From NCBI GenBank assembly GCA_021814855.1, contig JAKAHQ010000021.1:1-10990 (forward strand): DNA of 10,990 nt. The letters are read 5' to 3'. A program made the translations under genes and the position numbers. Below the pieces are notes generated by a model. That model saw nothing but the letters and a program-made list of their open reading frames with translations, did no database searches and was not told where the DNA came from. The DNA is from Bacteroidota bacterium. GTDB lineage: Bacteria; Bacteroidota; Ignavibacteria; Ignavibacteriales; Melioribacteraceae. Positions 1 to 7,792 of the stretch are shown here, one piece after another (position 1 is the stretch's first letter; the number at the start of each line of letters is the position of its first letter).

Positions 1-218
1 TCGAAACCATGGGAGCCGTACTTTTCGTAGAATGCAAAATTAATTTTATATGCCGCCGCCGACTTGTAAGTATTTTCAATTATGATTTTGTTGAATTCGC
101 AAATCGCGTCCTCTCTGTTACGAATATGAGCGGGTATTTTCTCAATATCAGTATCAAGCCCAACACAAATATGGTATCCGTTTCGTGTTTTGTTAATAAA
201 TTTTTCAAGCGCGTTCAT
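1..218 (-). CDS. pyrF: Orotidine 5'-phosphate decarboxylase, type 2 (N-terminal 72 codons; runs off the left edge)
   Basis: PyrF decarboxylates OMP to UMP, the last step of de novo pyrimidine synthesis in the cytoplasm. Reading the minus strand from the ATG at 218-216 gives an open frame of 72 codons that starts MNALEKF and does not stop before position 1. Visible signatures are VGLDTD (residues 19-24), a FNKIIIENT segment (42-50) and AYKINFAFYE (56-65, followed by YGSHG). This is the N-terminal pattern of the longer, type-2 bacterial OMP decarboxylases. The catalytic DxKxxD motif would lie beyond the window edge and cannot be checked. The start lies 14 bp after the rodA stop, with a GGTGA-like ribosome site just upstream, so pyrF is probably the next gene of the same operon. 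The family call is firm; whether the gene is intact is unknown. Confidence 0.85.
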   Translation of the reverse strand, partial: MNALEKFINKTRNGYHICVGLDTDIEKIPAHIRNREDAICEFNKIIIENTYKSAAAYKINFAFYEKYGSHGF

Positions 219-232
219 TCAATTCACCAATT

Positions 233-1471
233 TTATGCGTGAGATTTTCTGTTTCGATAAATATTCATTATGATTCCAACCATCATTACATTAACAAGAA
301 GGAAGCTGCCGCCGTAACTTAAGAACGGCAGAGGCAAACCAATAACCGGCGATATTCCTAAATTCATTCCGACGTTTATTGCAAAGTGTGAAAACATCAG
401 TGTCATTATTCCAACAATTACAAGAACGCTGAATCTATCTTTAGCCGATGACGATAAATTAAGAAGTCGCATCATAAGCACCATAAAAAAGACAATTACC
501 AAAATGCTGCCTATAAATCCAAACTCCTCACCGATAACACAATAAATAAAATCCGTCCACTGTTCCGGGATAAAGCGAAGCTGGGTCTGATTGCCGTGCA
601 GAAATCCTTTTCCTAAAAAACCTCCCGATCCTATTGCCACTTTAGCTTGAAGAGCATTATAGCCCGAACCCAGCGGATCTGCATTAGGATTCAAGAACGA
701 GGCAATTCGTCTTTGCTGATGCGGCTTGAGCACCTGGTAAGCGTAATCGAAAAAGAAACCGCAGGCAAGATTAATAATTAAAATTGTAACGCTGTTGAAC
801 AAATCTCTTTTGAAAAAGAAAAGCGTAGCAACTACAAACAGCATTGCCGCCAAAAAAACCCAGATGCCAAATAAGGATGAGACAATTATTATTCCGGGCG
901 AAAGCACAACGAATAATCCAAACAAACTTATACCGCTCCAAAAAATAAGCGCGATTGTGATGATTACAAAAATTATCGCAGTTCCCGTATCGGGTTCCAA
1001 AGCTATAAGAGCTATCGGAACAAGACCGATAAGCAAAGCAACGCCGATATCTTTTAAATTGTTGATGTCTCTATTTTTATAAGTCAACCAATAGGAAAGC
1101 AAAAGAATGGTTCCGAGTTTGGCAAATTCGGAAGGTTGAAAACCGATCGAGCCGATTCCAAACCAGCTCTTAGAACCGTAAACCGTTTTACCCATAACCA
1201 AAACAGCTACAAGAAAAAATACGGTGCCAGCATAAAACGCCACGGCGAACATTTTAAATGTTTGCTGAGGCAACGAATAAATAATAAAAAAAATGACAAG
1301 TGAGAATATTGCCCAGTAAAGTTGCTTCTGAAAATTTCCGTGCGCCGTTGGGTGATGAACAGTTGAGCTGTAAATTGCAAGTAACCCGGCAACAATTAAA
1401 AAAATCATCGGCAGAAAAATCGCGAAATCAAATCTGTCTTGCAGCTTGTAACTAATTCGCAAGTTTTGCAT
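233..1471 (-). CDS. rodA: Rod shape-determining protein RodA, SEDS peptidoglycan glycosyltransferase
   Basis: RodA is the membrane glycosyltransferase that polymerises lipid II into glycan strands for side-wall growth, as partner of PBP2. The 412-residue protein is almost all hydrophobic helices. SEDS hallmarks are SWFGIG...FQPSEFAK (102-118), EPDTGTA (159-165), NPNADPLGSGYN..Q (261-275), PEQWTDFIY..IGEEFGF (302-319) and the C-terminal signature from NVGMNLG to PFLSYGGS (366-389). The aspartate in WTDF (D307) matches the essential extracellular aspartate of the family. At 412 residues it is about 40 longer than the E. coli protein as I recall it; the extra length lies between the DTGT and QQRRI motifs (about 180-240) and looks like added hydrophobic helix. 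Its start overlaps the end of mrdA by 20 bp. The ATG at 1471 is the most upstream start, since an in-frame TAA lies at 1489-1487, but a TTG at 1462-1460 has better ribosome-site spacing. Confidence 0.96.
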   Translation of the reverse strand: MQNLRISYKLQDRFDFAIFLPMIFLIVAGLLAIYSSTVHHPTAHGNFQKQLYWAIFSLVIFFIIYSLPQQTFKMFAVAFYAGTVFFLVAVLVMGKTVYGSKSWFGIGSIGFQPSEFAKLGTILLLSYWLTYKNRDINNLKDIGVALLIGLVPIALIALEPDTGTAIIFVIITIALIFWSGISLFGLFVVLSPGIIIVSSLFGIWVFLAAMLFVVATLFFFKRDLFNSVTILIINLACGFFFDYAYQVLKPHQQRRIASFLNPNADPLGSGYNALQAKVAIGSGGFLGKGFLHGNQTQLRFIPEQWTDFIYCVIGEEFGFIGSILVIVFFMVLMMRLLNLSSSAKDRFSVLVIVGIMTLMFSHFAINVGMNLGISPVIGLPLPFLSYGGSFLLVNVMMVGIIMNIYRNRKSHA

Positions 1472-3278
1472 TCTCCTTCGGCGGAATTACACCGGCTATG
1501 ATTTTATTAGCGTCGTCTTCTTTTTTATCTTTTTCCAAATAAGCTTTTATTACATCTCTTGCAATCGGCGCCGCGGCTACACTTCCGAATCCCGCGTTTT
1601 CCATAATCACCGCAACTGCAATCTTAGGATTATCATACGGCGCAAAGCCAACAAACACAGCGTGATCTTTACCATGAGGATTTTGCGCTGTCCCGGTTTT
1701 GCCGGCTATCTGCAGCTTGTCGGATTTTATATTTGTTGCCGTTCCCGAACCGTTAACTACCAAGTACATTGCATGACGGACTATATCATAAGTTTTTTTG
1801 CTAATACCGTTATCAAAATACCGGGGTTTAATTTCAACGTACTGATTAGTTTGCGTATCAGTATAACCTTTTAAGAAATGCGGCTTTGCAGATTTTCCGT
1901 AATTAGCGAGCAAGGCAGCGTATTGCGCCAATTGTAGCGGAGTTACGCTTAGTTCGCCCTGACCTATTCCAAGACTTACAAGCAATCCTTTACTCCATCT
2001 TCCCTTCCCAAAAACTTTATCATAATATGCAGTTGAAGGTACAAGTCCTCCTGCTTCTTCTCCAATATCAATGCCGGTTTTTACACCGAAGCCGAACTTG
2101 CGCGCATACTTAGTCCAGCGGTCCAGTCCAATTTTTAGAATCAATTGGTAGAAGAATGTATTACATGAATGCTCGATTGCCTGCGTAACGTTTACTGTGC
2201 CGTGCACATGAAGACATTTAAAAAATCGATCGCCGAACTGCAATCCTCCGCCGCATGTTACATGAAAATTTGTATCGATTACTCCCTCTTCCAAAGCAGC
2301 CACGGCAGAAACCATTTTAAAAGTAGAGCCCGGCGAAAAGATTGACATAGATGCACGGTTGAAGAGCGGCTTATCGGGATTGTTATTTAATTCTTTCCAT
2401 ACATCCGAAGAAGTAACCGTAGCAAAATCATTTAGATTATATTCGGGGGAACTAAGAAAAGCTAAAATTTCCCCGGTAGCCGGATCAAGAGCGACGACGG
2501 CGCCGCGTTTATCTTTGAAATCTTCTTCTGCGGCTTCCTGCGCGTCCTTATCTATTGTCAAAGTTAAATCATATCCTTTAACTGCAGAAAAATCATGTTC
2601 CCCGTTTTTATATTTTCCAATCGTTTTCTGTTTGGAATCAACAAGCACATAATGTATTCCCTTCTGACCGCGTAAAATATCTTCGTAAGCTTTTTCAATT
2701 CCGGTAAAACCTATCTCATCGCCGATATCATATTCGCCTTTACGCTTCTGCAAAATTTCGGAAGGAATTTCTTTAGTGTAACCGAACATATGCGCGCCCA
2801 TAACGCCGAAGGAATAATCCCGCTGAGTTTCCATAACATAATCTACGCCCGGAAGTTTCGCGGCGTTCTCTTCATACCATGCTATTACTTTAAAATTAAC
2901 ATCCTTTGCAATTTTACGGGGAATGTATTTCGAATAAGATTCATTCTGTTTTAAAATTTTATCTATGTAGCCGGGACTTACTCCGAGTATAGCTTCCAGG
3001 TACGGCGTTAATTTATTATCATATTGTGAAGGAGTAATTCTCAATGTGAAAGAAGGTTTATTACCGACAAGTATTTTATGATTGCGGTCGTAGAACACTC
3101 CCCTTGGAGCCATTTGGTAAATAGGTTTAACGCTGTTCTCATCGGATTTTTCGGAATAGATCGGGTGTTCGAGAATTTGCATATTAAACAATTGCAAAAT
3201 GGAAACGGCAATGAATCCGAATATTACTGTTCCGAAAATCCTTTTACGGAATATCGACCCAAAACTGGTATCGTTCAT
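1452..3278 (-). CDS. mrdA: Penicillin-binding protein 2, class B transpeptidase of the elongasome
   Basis: PBP2 cross-links the glycan strands made by RodA during side-wall elongation; it is anchored in the inner membrane and acts outside it. The 608-residue protein has a short cytosolic tail, one membrane helix (about 13-33), a non-catalytic pedestal domain (about 50-230, including MAPRGVFYDRN at 56-66 and DEIGFTGIEKAYED at 187-200) and a transpeptidase domain (about 255-580). All three active-site motifs are intact: SPGSTFK with nucleophile S318 and K321, SCN at 371-373, and KTGTAQ beginning at K527. The GFTGIEKxYE segment and the place between mreD and rodA favour PBP2 over the division enzyme FtsI. 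The ATG shares four bases with the mreD stop (ATGA), and an AAGGGA ribosome site sits five bases upstream at 3284-3289, so the start is well supported and translational coupling to mreD is likely. The stop TAG lies within the start of rodA. Confidence 0.96.
   Translation of the reverse strand: MNDTSFGSIFRKRIFGTVIFGFIAVSILQLFNMQILEHPIYSEKSDENSVKPIYQMAPRGVFYDRNHKILVGNKPSFTLRITPSQYDNKLTPYLEAILGVSPGYIDKILKQNESYSKYIPRKIAKDVNFKVIAWYEENAAKLPGVDYVMETQRDYSFGVMGAHMFGYTKEIPSEILQKRKGEYDIGDEIGFTGIEKAYEDILRGQKGIHYVLVDSKQKTIGKYKNGEHDFSAVKGYDLTLTIDKDAQEAAEEDFKDKRGAVVALDPATGEILAFLSSPEYNLNDFATVTSSDVWKELNNNPDKPLFNRASMSIFSPGSTFKMVSAVAALEEGVIDTNFHVTCGGGLQFGDRFFKCLHVHGTVNVTQAIEHSCNTFFYQLILKIGLDRWTKYARKFGFGVKTGIDIGEEAGGLVPSTAYYDKVFGKGRWSKGLLVSLGIGQGELSVTPLQLAQYAALLANYGKSAKPHFLKGYTDTQTNQYVEIKPRYFDNGISKKTYDIVRHAMYLVVNGSGTATNIKSDKLQIAGKTGTAQNPHGKDHAVFVGFAPYDNPKIAVAVIMENAGFGSVAAAPIARDVIKAYLEKDKKEDDANKIIAGVIPPKENAKLAN
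1473..1478 (-). promoter_or_regulatory. Strong Shine-Dalgarno (AAGGAG) for rodA, inside the mrdA 3' end
   Basis: AAGGAG is read on the minus strand within the last codons of mrdA. It leaves only one base before the ATG at 1471-1469 but ten bases before the in-frame TTG at 1462-1460 (codon 4). That spacing suggests translation may begin at the TTG, giving a protein three residues shorter, unless the ATG is used without this site. Confidence 0.5.
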
Positions 3279-3763
3279 GCTATTCCCTTCTTTGAACTAA
3301 ACACAACAACCGGTACGCCGAAAAGCGTAGTGTAAAGCGCCGGGAACAATCCGCCTTCTATAAATAAAAATACAATGTTCAAGCTGGAGGTTGAGCCGGC
3401 AATAGCCGAGTAGATAAACGAACACAACAGGCTGCTGATAAAAAGTATTAAAAGAAAAAAGTATGAGCTAAGATTTATATCCATTTTATTTTCGTTGTAG
3501 AAATAACCTGCAACAAAAGCAGAAACTGTAAATGCAAACATGTTAGCGCCAAGCAAACCACCGGAAACCAAATCGAATACAAATCCGAGTATGAAACCGG
3601 TCAGCATTCCAAAAATCTGCCCTTCGCGAACGGCAAAATAAACAATCATTACTAAAATTAAATCAGGGGCGATATTTTCGACCGATATCATTGGAACCAC
3701 TACAAGCTGGAGTACCGCCAGTGGAATGAAATAGATTACCAGTTTCAAAAACTTAATCCACAT
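3275..3763 (-). CDS. mreD: Rod shape-determining protein MreD
   Basis: MreD is a small polytopic inner-membrane protein of the elongation complex, working with MreC. The 162-residue product is hydrophobic nearly throughout, with probable helices at about 7-27, 32-46, 50-67, 71-88, 101-121 and 130-155. The segment FGMLTGFILGFVFDLVSG (51-68) followed by GLLGANMFAFTVSAFVAGY (69-87) is the most recognisable MreD pattern: a glycine-rich helix, a DL(V/F)SG turn, then a LGxxxF helix. The length is typical of the family. The sequence is weakly conserved in general, and the position between mreC and mrdA strengthens the call. It starts 3 bp after the mreC stop with no evident Shine-Dalgarno, so it probably depends on ribosomes arriving from mreC. 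Its last codons carry the mrdA ribosome site. Confidence 0.92.
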   Translation of the reverse strand: MWIKFLKLVIYFIPLAVLQLVVVPMISVENIAPDLILVMIVYFAVREGQIFGMLTGFILGFVFDLVSGGLLGANMFAFTVSAFVAGYFYNENKMDINLSSYFFLLILFISSLLCSFIYSAIAGSTSSLNIVFLFIEGGLFPALYTTLFGVPVVVFSSKKGIA

Positions 3764-3766
3764 AAA

Positions 3767-4594
3767 TTATTTCATCAAATTCATTTCTAATTGATTGATT
3801 TCTTTGCTTTGGATTATTTTCATTACATATAGGTCGTCGACAGAAGGAATATTTACTAACGGCTGAACATATAAATTTAGCAGCAAGCCGTATACGTTCG
3901 ATTCTTTTCTTTGTATGACTCCGATCGGAATCGACGGCGGGAATAACGAACTGAAATCCGAAGTCTCTATTCTATCCCCTACTTTGATATCATAGGTAGA
4001 AGGCACGTTTTTAATCACGAGATTATTACCGTCGTAACTTAAAATTCCGTCCACATTAGTTCTTTGAATTGTTACCGCGATATTAAGAGTGTTATTCTCC
4101 AACGTCTTCACCACAGAAAAATTATCGGACACTTCCGAGACAAGCCCGATTAATCCTTTTTGATTTAACACCGGCATTCCCTTCTTAACATCGTCCAGCG
4201 AACCACGATTGATAATGAAATTGCCCTGGACCTTGGTTACTAATTTTGAAATTACCTTAGCGGGGATTAAGGGAAACTTGCTTGTATCTTTAAAGGCGAT
4301 CATTCCTTTTAACTCGTCATTTTCCATTGCATACTTGCGAAGTTTATTAACTTCGAGCATCAAACGCGCGTTCTCTTCCTTGAGCTCGGCCATAGAATCG
4401 TCTTTGCGAAACGGGTAGGTTAAGTATGAAACTAATTCATCGACAACGGAAAAACTTCCGAGCGCAAAAGTTTTTAATCGTTTTGCTTGGGGTTTTTCAT
4501 TTGCAGCAAGAATTGACAAGCTGATAACGGATAGAATTATTAAAAGAAGATACTCTTTGAAATTGCTTAGAACATATCTTACGAATTTTTGCAT
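3767..4594 (-). CDS. mreC: Rod shape-determining protein MreC
   Basis: MreC is a bitopic inner-membrane protein whose periplasmic part binds and activates PBP2, linking it to the MreB filament. The 275-residue protein shows the expected order: a short cytosolic N-terminus, one membrane helix (about 14-31), a coiled-coil stretch rich in Glu, Lys and Leu (about 66-100, MAELKEENARLMLEVNKL at its core), and a beta-rich periplasmic domain. Family patterns are INRGSLDDVKKGMPVLNQ (128-145), GLIGLVSEVS (147-156) and FPPSIPIG (218-225). The length is normal. The mreB stop and mreC start share one base (TGATG at 4596-4592), and there is no clear Shine-Dalgarno, so translation is probably coupled to mreB. 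The short tail after the beta domain has no proline-rich extension. Confidence 0.95.
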   Translation of the reverse strand: MQKFVRYVLSNFKEYLLLIILSVISLSILAANEKPQAKRLKTFALGSFSVVDELVSYLTYPFRKDDSMAELKEENARLMLEVNKLRKYAMENDELKGMIAFKDTSKFPLIPAKVISKLVTKVQGNFIINRGSLDDVKKGMPVLNQKGLIGLVSEVSDNFSVVKTLENNTLNIAVTIQRTNVDGILSYDGNNLVIKNVPSTYDIKVGDRIETSDFSSLFPPSIPIGVIQRKESNVYGLLLNLYVQPLVNIPSVDDLYVMKIIQSKEINQLEMNLMK

Positions 4595-5619
4595 CAGTAG
4601 GTTCTTTTACGAATAAACACTTTTGAATATTTATTCAGGTTTTCGATGGACTTTCCGGCGCCGCGAACAACTGCAGTCAAAGGATCGTCTGCAACATGCA
4701 CCGGTAAGTTTGTTTCCATTCTGATTCTCTCATCCAATCCTTTAAGCAATGCACCTCCGCCGGTAAGCATAACTCCCCTGTCAAGAATATCGGCGGATAA
4801 TTCAGGCGGAGTTCTTTCGAGTGTCTGCTTAACCGCTTCAACTATCTGTGCGATATTTTCATTCAAAGCTTCTCTTATCTCAACGGAACTTACTTCAGCT
4901 GTCTTGGGAATACCACCGACCAGATCTCTTCCCTTAACCTGGATAGTCACTTCCTCTTTCAAAGGAACGGCACTGCCTACTTCGCATTTGATAGACTCTC
5001 CAGTTCTTTCGCCAATTAACAGATTGTAATTCTTCTTGAAGAATTGCATGATGGCGTTGTTCATTTCGTCGCCGGCAATCCTAATCGATTCTTCATTAAC
5101 AATTCCGGCAAGCGCTATAACCGCAATTTCTGTTGTACCTCCGCCGATATCAATTATCATGTTACCGACGGGCGCTTCAACGTCAACTCCGATCCCGATA
5201 GCGGCGGACATCGGCTCGGCAATTAAATGTACTTCTTTGGCGCCTGCATGTTCGGCTGCATCACGAACGGCTCTTTTTTCAACTTCGGTTACACCGCTTG
5301 GAACGGCAATCACAATTCTTTTACTCGCGATTGCATTAGGAGTAACTTTTTTAATAAACGCACGAATCATTCCTTCGGCAATTTCAAAATCCGCTATTAC
5401 ACCGTCTCTCATCGGTCGAGTCACTCGAATTTCCCGGTGCTCGCGGCCCTGCATTTCTTTAGCTTTATTTCCAAGTTCAATTATTTTTTTTGTATTTCTA
5501 TCGAATGCTACTATAGATGGTTCATTCAAAACGATTCCTTTACCCTTGATATAAATCAGCGTGTTTGCCGTACCAAGATCAATTGCTACATCGTTTGAAA
5601 ATAAATCCCAAATTCCCAT
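4594..5619 (-). CDS. mreB: Rod shape-determining protein MreB, actin-like filament
   Basis: MreB is a bacterial actin that forms membrane-bound filaments directing side-wall synthesis. The 341-residue protein is very well conserved. The N-terminal MGIWDLFSND probably supplies the membrane-binding helix. The phosphate-1 loop is IDLGTANTLIY (13-23), the catalytic glutamate is in LIAEPMSAAIG (E135), phosphate-2 is IDIGGGTTEIAV (156-167), and the adenosine motif is LTGGGALLKGLD (285-296). The length is at the family norm and nothing is missing. It begins 8 bp after the purH stop. The ribosome site AAGAGG at 5624-5629 overlaps that stop codon and leaves four bases to the ATG, which fixes the start and suggests coupling to purH. 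It is the first of five consecutive elongasome genes. No second MreB-like gene is in the window. Confidence 0.98.
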   Translation of the reverse strand: MGIWDLFSNDVAIDLGTANTLIYIKGKGIVLNEPSIVAFDRNTKKIIELGNKAKEMQGREHREIRVTRPMRDGVIADFEIAEGMIRAFIKKVTPNAIASKRIVIAVPSGVTEVEKRAVRDAAEHAGAKEVHLIAEPMSAAIGIGVDVEAPVGNMIIDIGGGTTEIAVIALAGIVNEESIRIAGDEMNNAIMQFFKKNYNLLIGERTGESIKCEVGSAVPLKEEVTIQVKGRDLVGGIPKTAEVSSVEIREALNENIAQIVEAVKQTLERTPPELSADILDRGVMLTGGGALLKGLDERIRMETNLPVHVADDPLTAVVRGAGKSIENLNKYSKVFIRKRTY

Positions 5620-5623
5620 GCTG

Positions 5624-5629
5624 CCTCTT
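5624..5629 (-). promoter_or_regulatory. Shine-Dalgarno of mreB overlapping the purH stop codon
   Basis: AAGAGG on the minus strand includes the last two bases of the purH TAA and lies four bases before the mreB ATG. A ribosome ending purH would sit on the mreB entry site, so purine and elongasome genes appear linked at translation as well as transcription. Confidence 0.5.
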
Positions 5630-7145
5630 AATGTTTAAAATTTCTAATTCCGGTAAATACCATTGTAATATTTTTTTCATTTGCGGCGGCAACAACTTCA
5701 TCGTCGCGAACAGAGCCGCCCGGCTGAACAACCGCTTTAATTCCTTGAGATATAATTTCAAGCAGCGCGTCCGGGAACGGGAAAAACGCATCGGAAGCCG
5801 CAACCGCACCGGTTAAATCGTGGCCAAATTGCTTTGCCTTTGATGCGGCTATGATTGCCGAATCGACCCTCGACATTTGACCCGCGCCAACGCCGATAGC
5901 TTTTTTGTCTTTCACATAAACTATTGCGTTGGATTTTGTATGCTTACAGATTATCCATGCAAACTTTAGATCTTCCAGTTCCTCATTGGAATATTTTCTG
6001 CTTGTAACAAGCTTGAATAATAAATCATATACGTTGGAATTATCTTTGTCCTGCACGAGCAATCCGCCCGGGATTGATTTAATCATCGGTTCATCTTTGT
6101 CCGGGAAATTTTTTATCGAAACAATTCTTCTGTTCTTCTTTATTTTCAACAGCTCCAGCGCTTTTGCCGAATAAGAAGGCGCACAGACAATTTCCAGGAA
6201 AATCTCATTTAATTTTTCCGCTGTCTTCTCGTCAACTTCCTTATTGAACGCGACTATTCCGCCGAATGCTGAAACAGGATCGCACGAAAGAGCTCGTTCG
6301 TAAGCTTCAAGAACATTTTTGCCAATCGCGGCGCCGCAAGGATTTGTGTGCTTTATAATCACACATGCGTCGCCCGTTAAATCGTTTACAAGTTCCACAG
6401 CCGCCGCTAAATCTACAAGATTGTTGTACGACAATTCTTTGCCGTGAAGTATGCCGAAATATTTTTCAAAGTCGCCGAACAAATATGCTTTCTGATGCGG
6501 ATTTTCTCCGTAACGAAGATCGAACGATGCTTTGTAGTTCAACCGAATCGAAGTTTTTGGCTGTTTAAATTCCTTCTCGAAATAATTCGCTATCAACGTG
6601 TCGTAGTAAGAAGTATAACTGAAAGCGGCGTAAGCAAGTTTGACGCGAGTCGATTCACTAACAGTTCCCGTTTTCAGTTCGGCAAGAAAATCGCTGTACT
6701 GAGAAGGATCGGTCAAAACCGAAATATGCTCGTAATTTTTAGCCGAGGCGCGAATTAAACTCGGCCCGCCTATATCTATGTTCTCAATTTTTTCTTCAAG
6801 AGAAATATCCTGCCGGTTTACTACTTGAGGGAAAGGATAAAGATTAACACAAACTATGTCGATAGGAAAGATTCCATTCTCTCCGGCTTCTTTTTGATCT
6901 TGAGGATTGTTTCTCCTCATCAGAATTCCGCCGAAAATTTTTGGGTGCAAAGTTTTAACTCTACCTGAAAATATTTCGGGGAACCCTGTAAAATCTCTTA
7001 TCTCGATACATCCAATTTGATTCTGTTCGAGAAGCTTAAAGGTATTTCCGGTAGCAAGTATTTGGTAACCGAGTTGATTTAATTCTTTGGCAAATTCAAC
7101 TATGCTGGTCTTATCAGATACACTGATTAAGGCAAATTTCTTCAC
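5628..7145 (-). CDS. purH: Bifunctional AICAR formyltransferase / IMP cyclohydrolase PurH
   Basis: PurH catalyses the last two steps of de novo purine synthesis: formylation of AICAR using 10-formyl-THF, then ring closure to IMP, in the cytoplasm. The N-terminal cyclohydrolase domain (about 1-195) has ILATGNT (29-35), GRVKTLHPKIFGGIL (61-75), NLYPF (101-105), IDIGGPSLIRASAKN (123-137). K64, Y103, D124 and K136 align with the catalytic set known from the human enzyme. The formyltransferase domain (about 196-505) has RYGENPHQ (211-218), IKHTNPCGAA (264-273, with the catalytic Lys-His at 265-266), DPVSAFGG (289-296) and the C-terminal QPGGSVRDDEV (474-484). It looks fully active. The length, 505, and the KIFGGIL variant are of the kind I associate with Bacteroidota. 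The start codon is GTG, 17 bp after purN, with a GGAG-like ribosome site close to it. Confidence 0.97.
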   Translation of the reverse strand: MKKFALISVSDKTSIVEFAKELNQLGYQILATGNTFKLLEQNQIGCIEIRDFTGFPEIFSGRVKTLHPKIFGGILMRRNNPQDQKEAGENGIFPIDIVCVNLYPFPQVVNRQDISLEEKIENIDIGGPSLIRASAKNYEHISVLTDPSQYSDFLAELKTGTVSESTRVKLAYAAFSYTSYYDTLIANYFEKEFKQPKTSIRLNYKASFDLRYGENPHQKAYLFGDFEKYFGILHGKELSYNNLVDLAAAVELVNDLTGDACVIIKHTNPCGAAIGKNVLEAYERALSCDPVSAFGGIVAFNKEVDEKTAEKLNEIFLEIVCAPSYSAKALELLKIKKNRRIVSIKNFPDKDEPMIKSIPGGLLVQDKDNSNVYDLLFKLVTSRKYSNEELEDLKFAWIICKHTKSNAIVYVKDKKAIGVGAGQMSRVDSAIIAASKAKQFGHDLTGAVAASDAFFPFPDALLEIISQGIKAVVQPGGSVRDDEVVAAANEKNITMVFTGIRNFKH

Positions 7146-7162
7146 ACACTCCGTCCGTTTAT

Positions 7163-7768
7163 TTACAAAATTGTTACACGATTCCCATCAACCAAAATTT
7201 TTTGCTCTGCAAATTTAACCACGACAAAAGGCAATATTTCATGTTCGATTCTTAAAACTCTTTCCGCAATTTCTTCCGGTCCCTTTACATCGGAAATATC
7301 GACGGTTCTCTGCGCAATAATTTTTCCGTGGTCATAAATTTTATCCACGAAATGAACCGTTGCGCCGGAAACTTTAGCCGATGACTCGTAAACTGCTTTA
7401 TGAACATTCAAGCCATACATTCCTTTTCCTCCAAACGATGGAAGGAGAGCAGGATGAATATTTATAATTTTGTTTTCGAATTCATCGATGAAATTATCGG
7501 GAATCTTCTTGAGAAATCCCGCAAGCACAATAAGATCTATATTCATTTTTTTCAGTTCTAATGCTAGACTTTCGTAACTGAAAAATTCAACATCGTTTTT
7601 GCCGGCAAAAAAAACGGGGATGCCATTCATATTTGCAAACTCGACCGCGCCGCATTCTATTTTATCGCTAACGACCGCACAAATTTGAATATTTGCGGTC
7701 AAGCCAACATCAAAAATTGCTTTAAGATTAGAACCCCTGCCCGAAACAAAAACAGCAATTTTGAACAT
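7163..7768 (-). CDS. purN: Phosphoribosylglycinamide (GAR) formyltransferase PurN
   Basis: PurN transfers a formyl group from 10-formyl-THF to GAR, the third step of purine synthesis, in the cytoplasm. The 201-residue protein has the phosphate-binding FVSGRGSNLKAI (7-18), the core VLAGFLKKIP (81-90), INIHPALLPSF (102-112) and GATVHFVD...YDHG (135-148). The catalytic triad is complete: N103, H105 and D146 correspond to N106, H108 and D144 of E. coli PurN. The loop GKGMYGLNVHKAV (114-126) replaces the shorter substrate loop of the E. coli enzyme, and I associate it with FCB-group PurN. It is followed 17 bp later by purH, so two folate-dependent formyl transfers of one pathway lie together. The ATG at 7768-7766 has no Shine-Dalgarno and is the first gene after the only large gap in the window, so it probably heads the downstream operon. 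Confidence 0.95.
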   Translation of the reverse strand: MFKIAVFVSGRGSNLKAIFDVGLTANIQICAVVSDKIECGAVEFANMNGIPVFFAGKNDVEFFSYESLALELKKMNIDLIVLAGFLKKIPDNFIDEFENKIINIHPALLPSFGGKGMYGLNVHKAVYESSAKVSGATVHFVDKIYDHGKIIAQRTVDISDVKGPEEIAERVLRIEHEILPFVVVKFAEQKILVDGNRVTIL

Positions 7769-7792
7769 AGATCACAAATTTTGGTTGAAAAA

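Larger units (their letters stand above)
1..7768 (-). other. Probable single transcription unit purN-purH-mreB-mreC-mreD-mrdA-rodA-pyrF
   Basis: Eight genes follow each other on the minus strand with junctions of +17, +8, -1, +3, -4, -20 and +14 bp in order from purN to pyrF. None of these gaps leaves room for a promoter or terminator, so co-transcription is the simplest reading. Overlapping stop/start codons at mreB/mreC, mreD/mrdA and mrdA/rodA point to translational coupling within the elongasome part, which would help keep the partners in proportion. The right-hand boundary is the 94-bp gap before purN; the left end lies outside the window. Confidence 0.75.

Noticed and set aside
9..242. 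Plus-strand open frame of 77 codons at the left edge
   Set aside because: The minus strand over the same bases encodes an unmistakable PyrF N-terminus, so this is a shadow frame.
1452..3278. FtsI (division PBP3) as identity of the transpeptidase
   Set aside because: The gene sits between mreD and rodA, has the PBP2-type GFTGIEKxYE segment, and no ftsW, ftsL or mur genes are nearby.
5036..5554. Long plus-strand open frame of 172 codons opposite mreB
   Set aside because: It is antisense to highly conserved MreB coding sequence and its composition (Ile/Ser/Pro-rich) is that of a mirrored frame; it matches no family I know.
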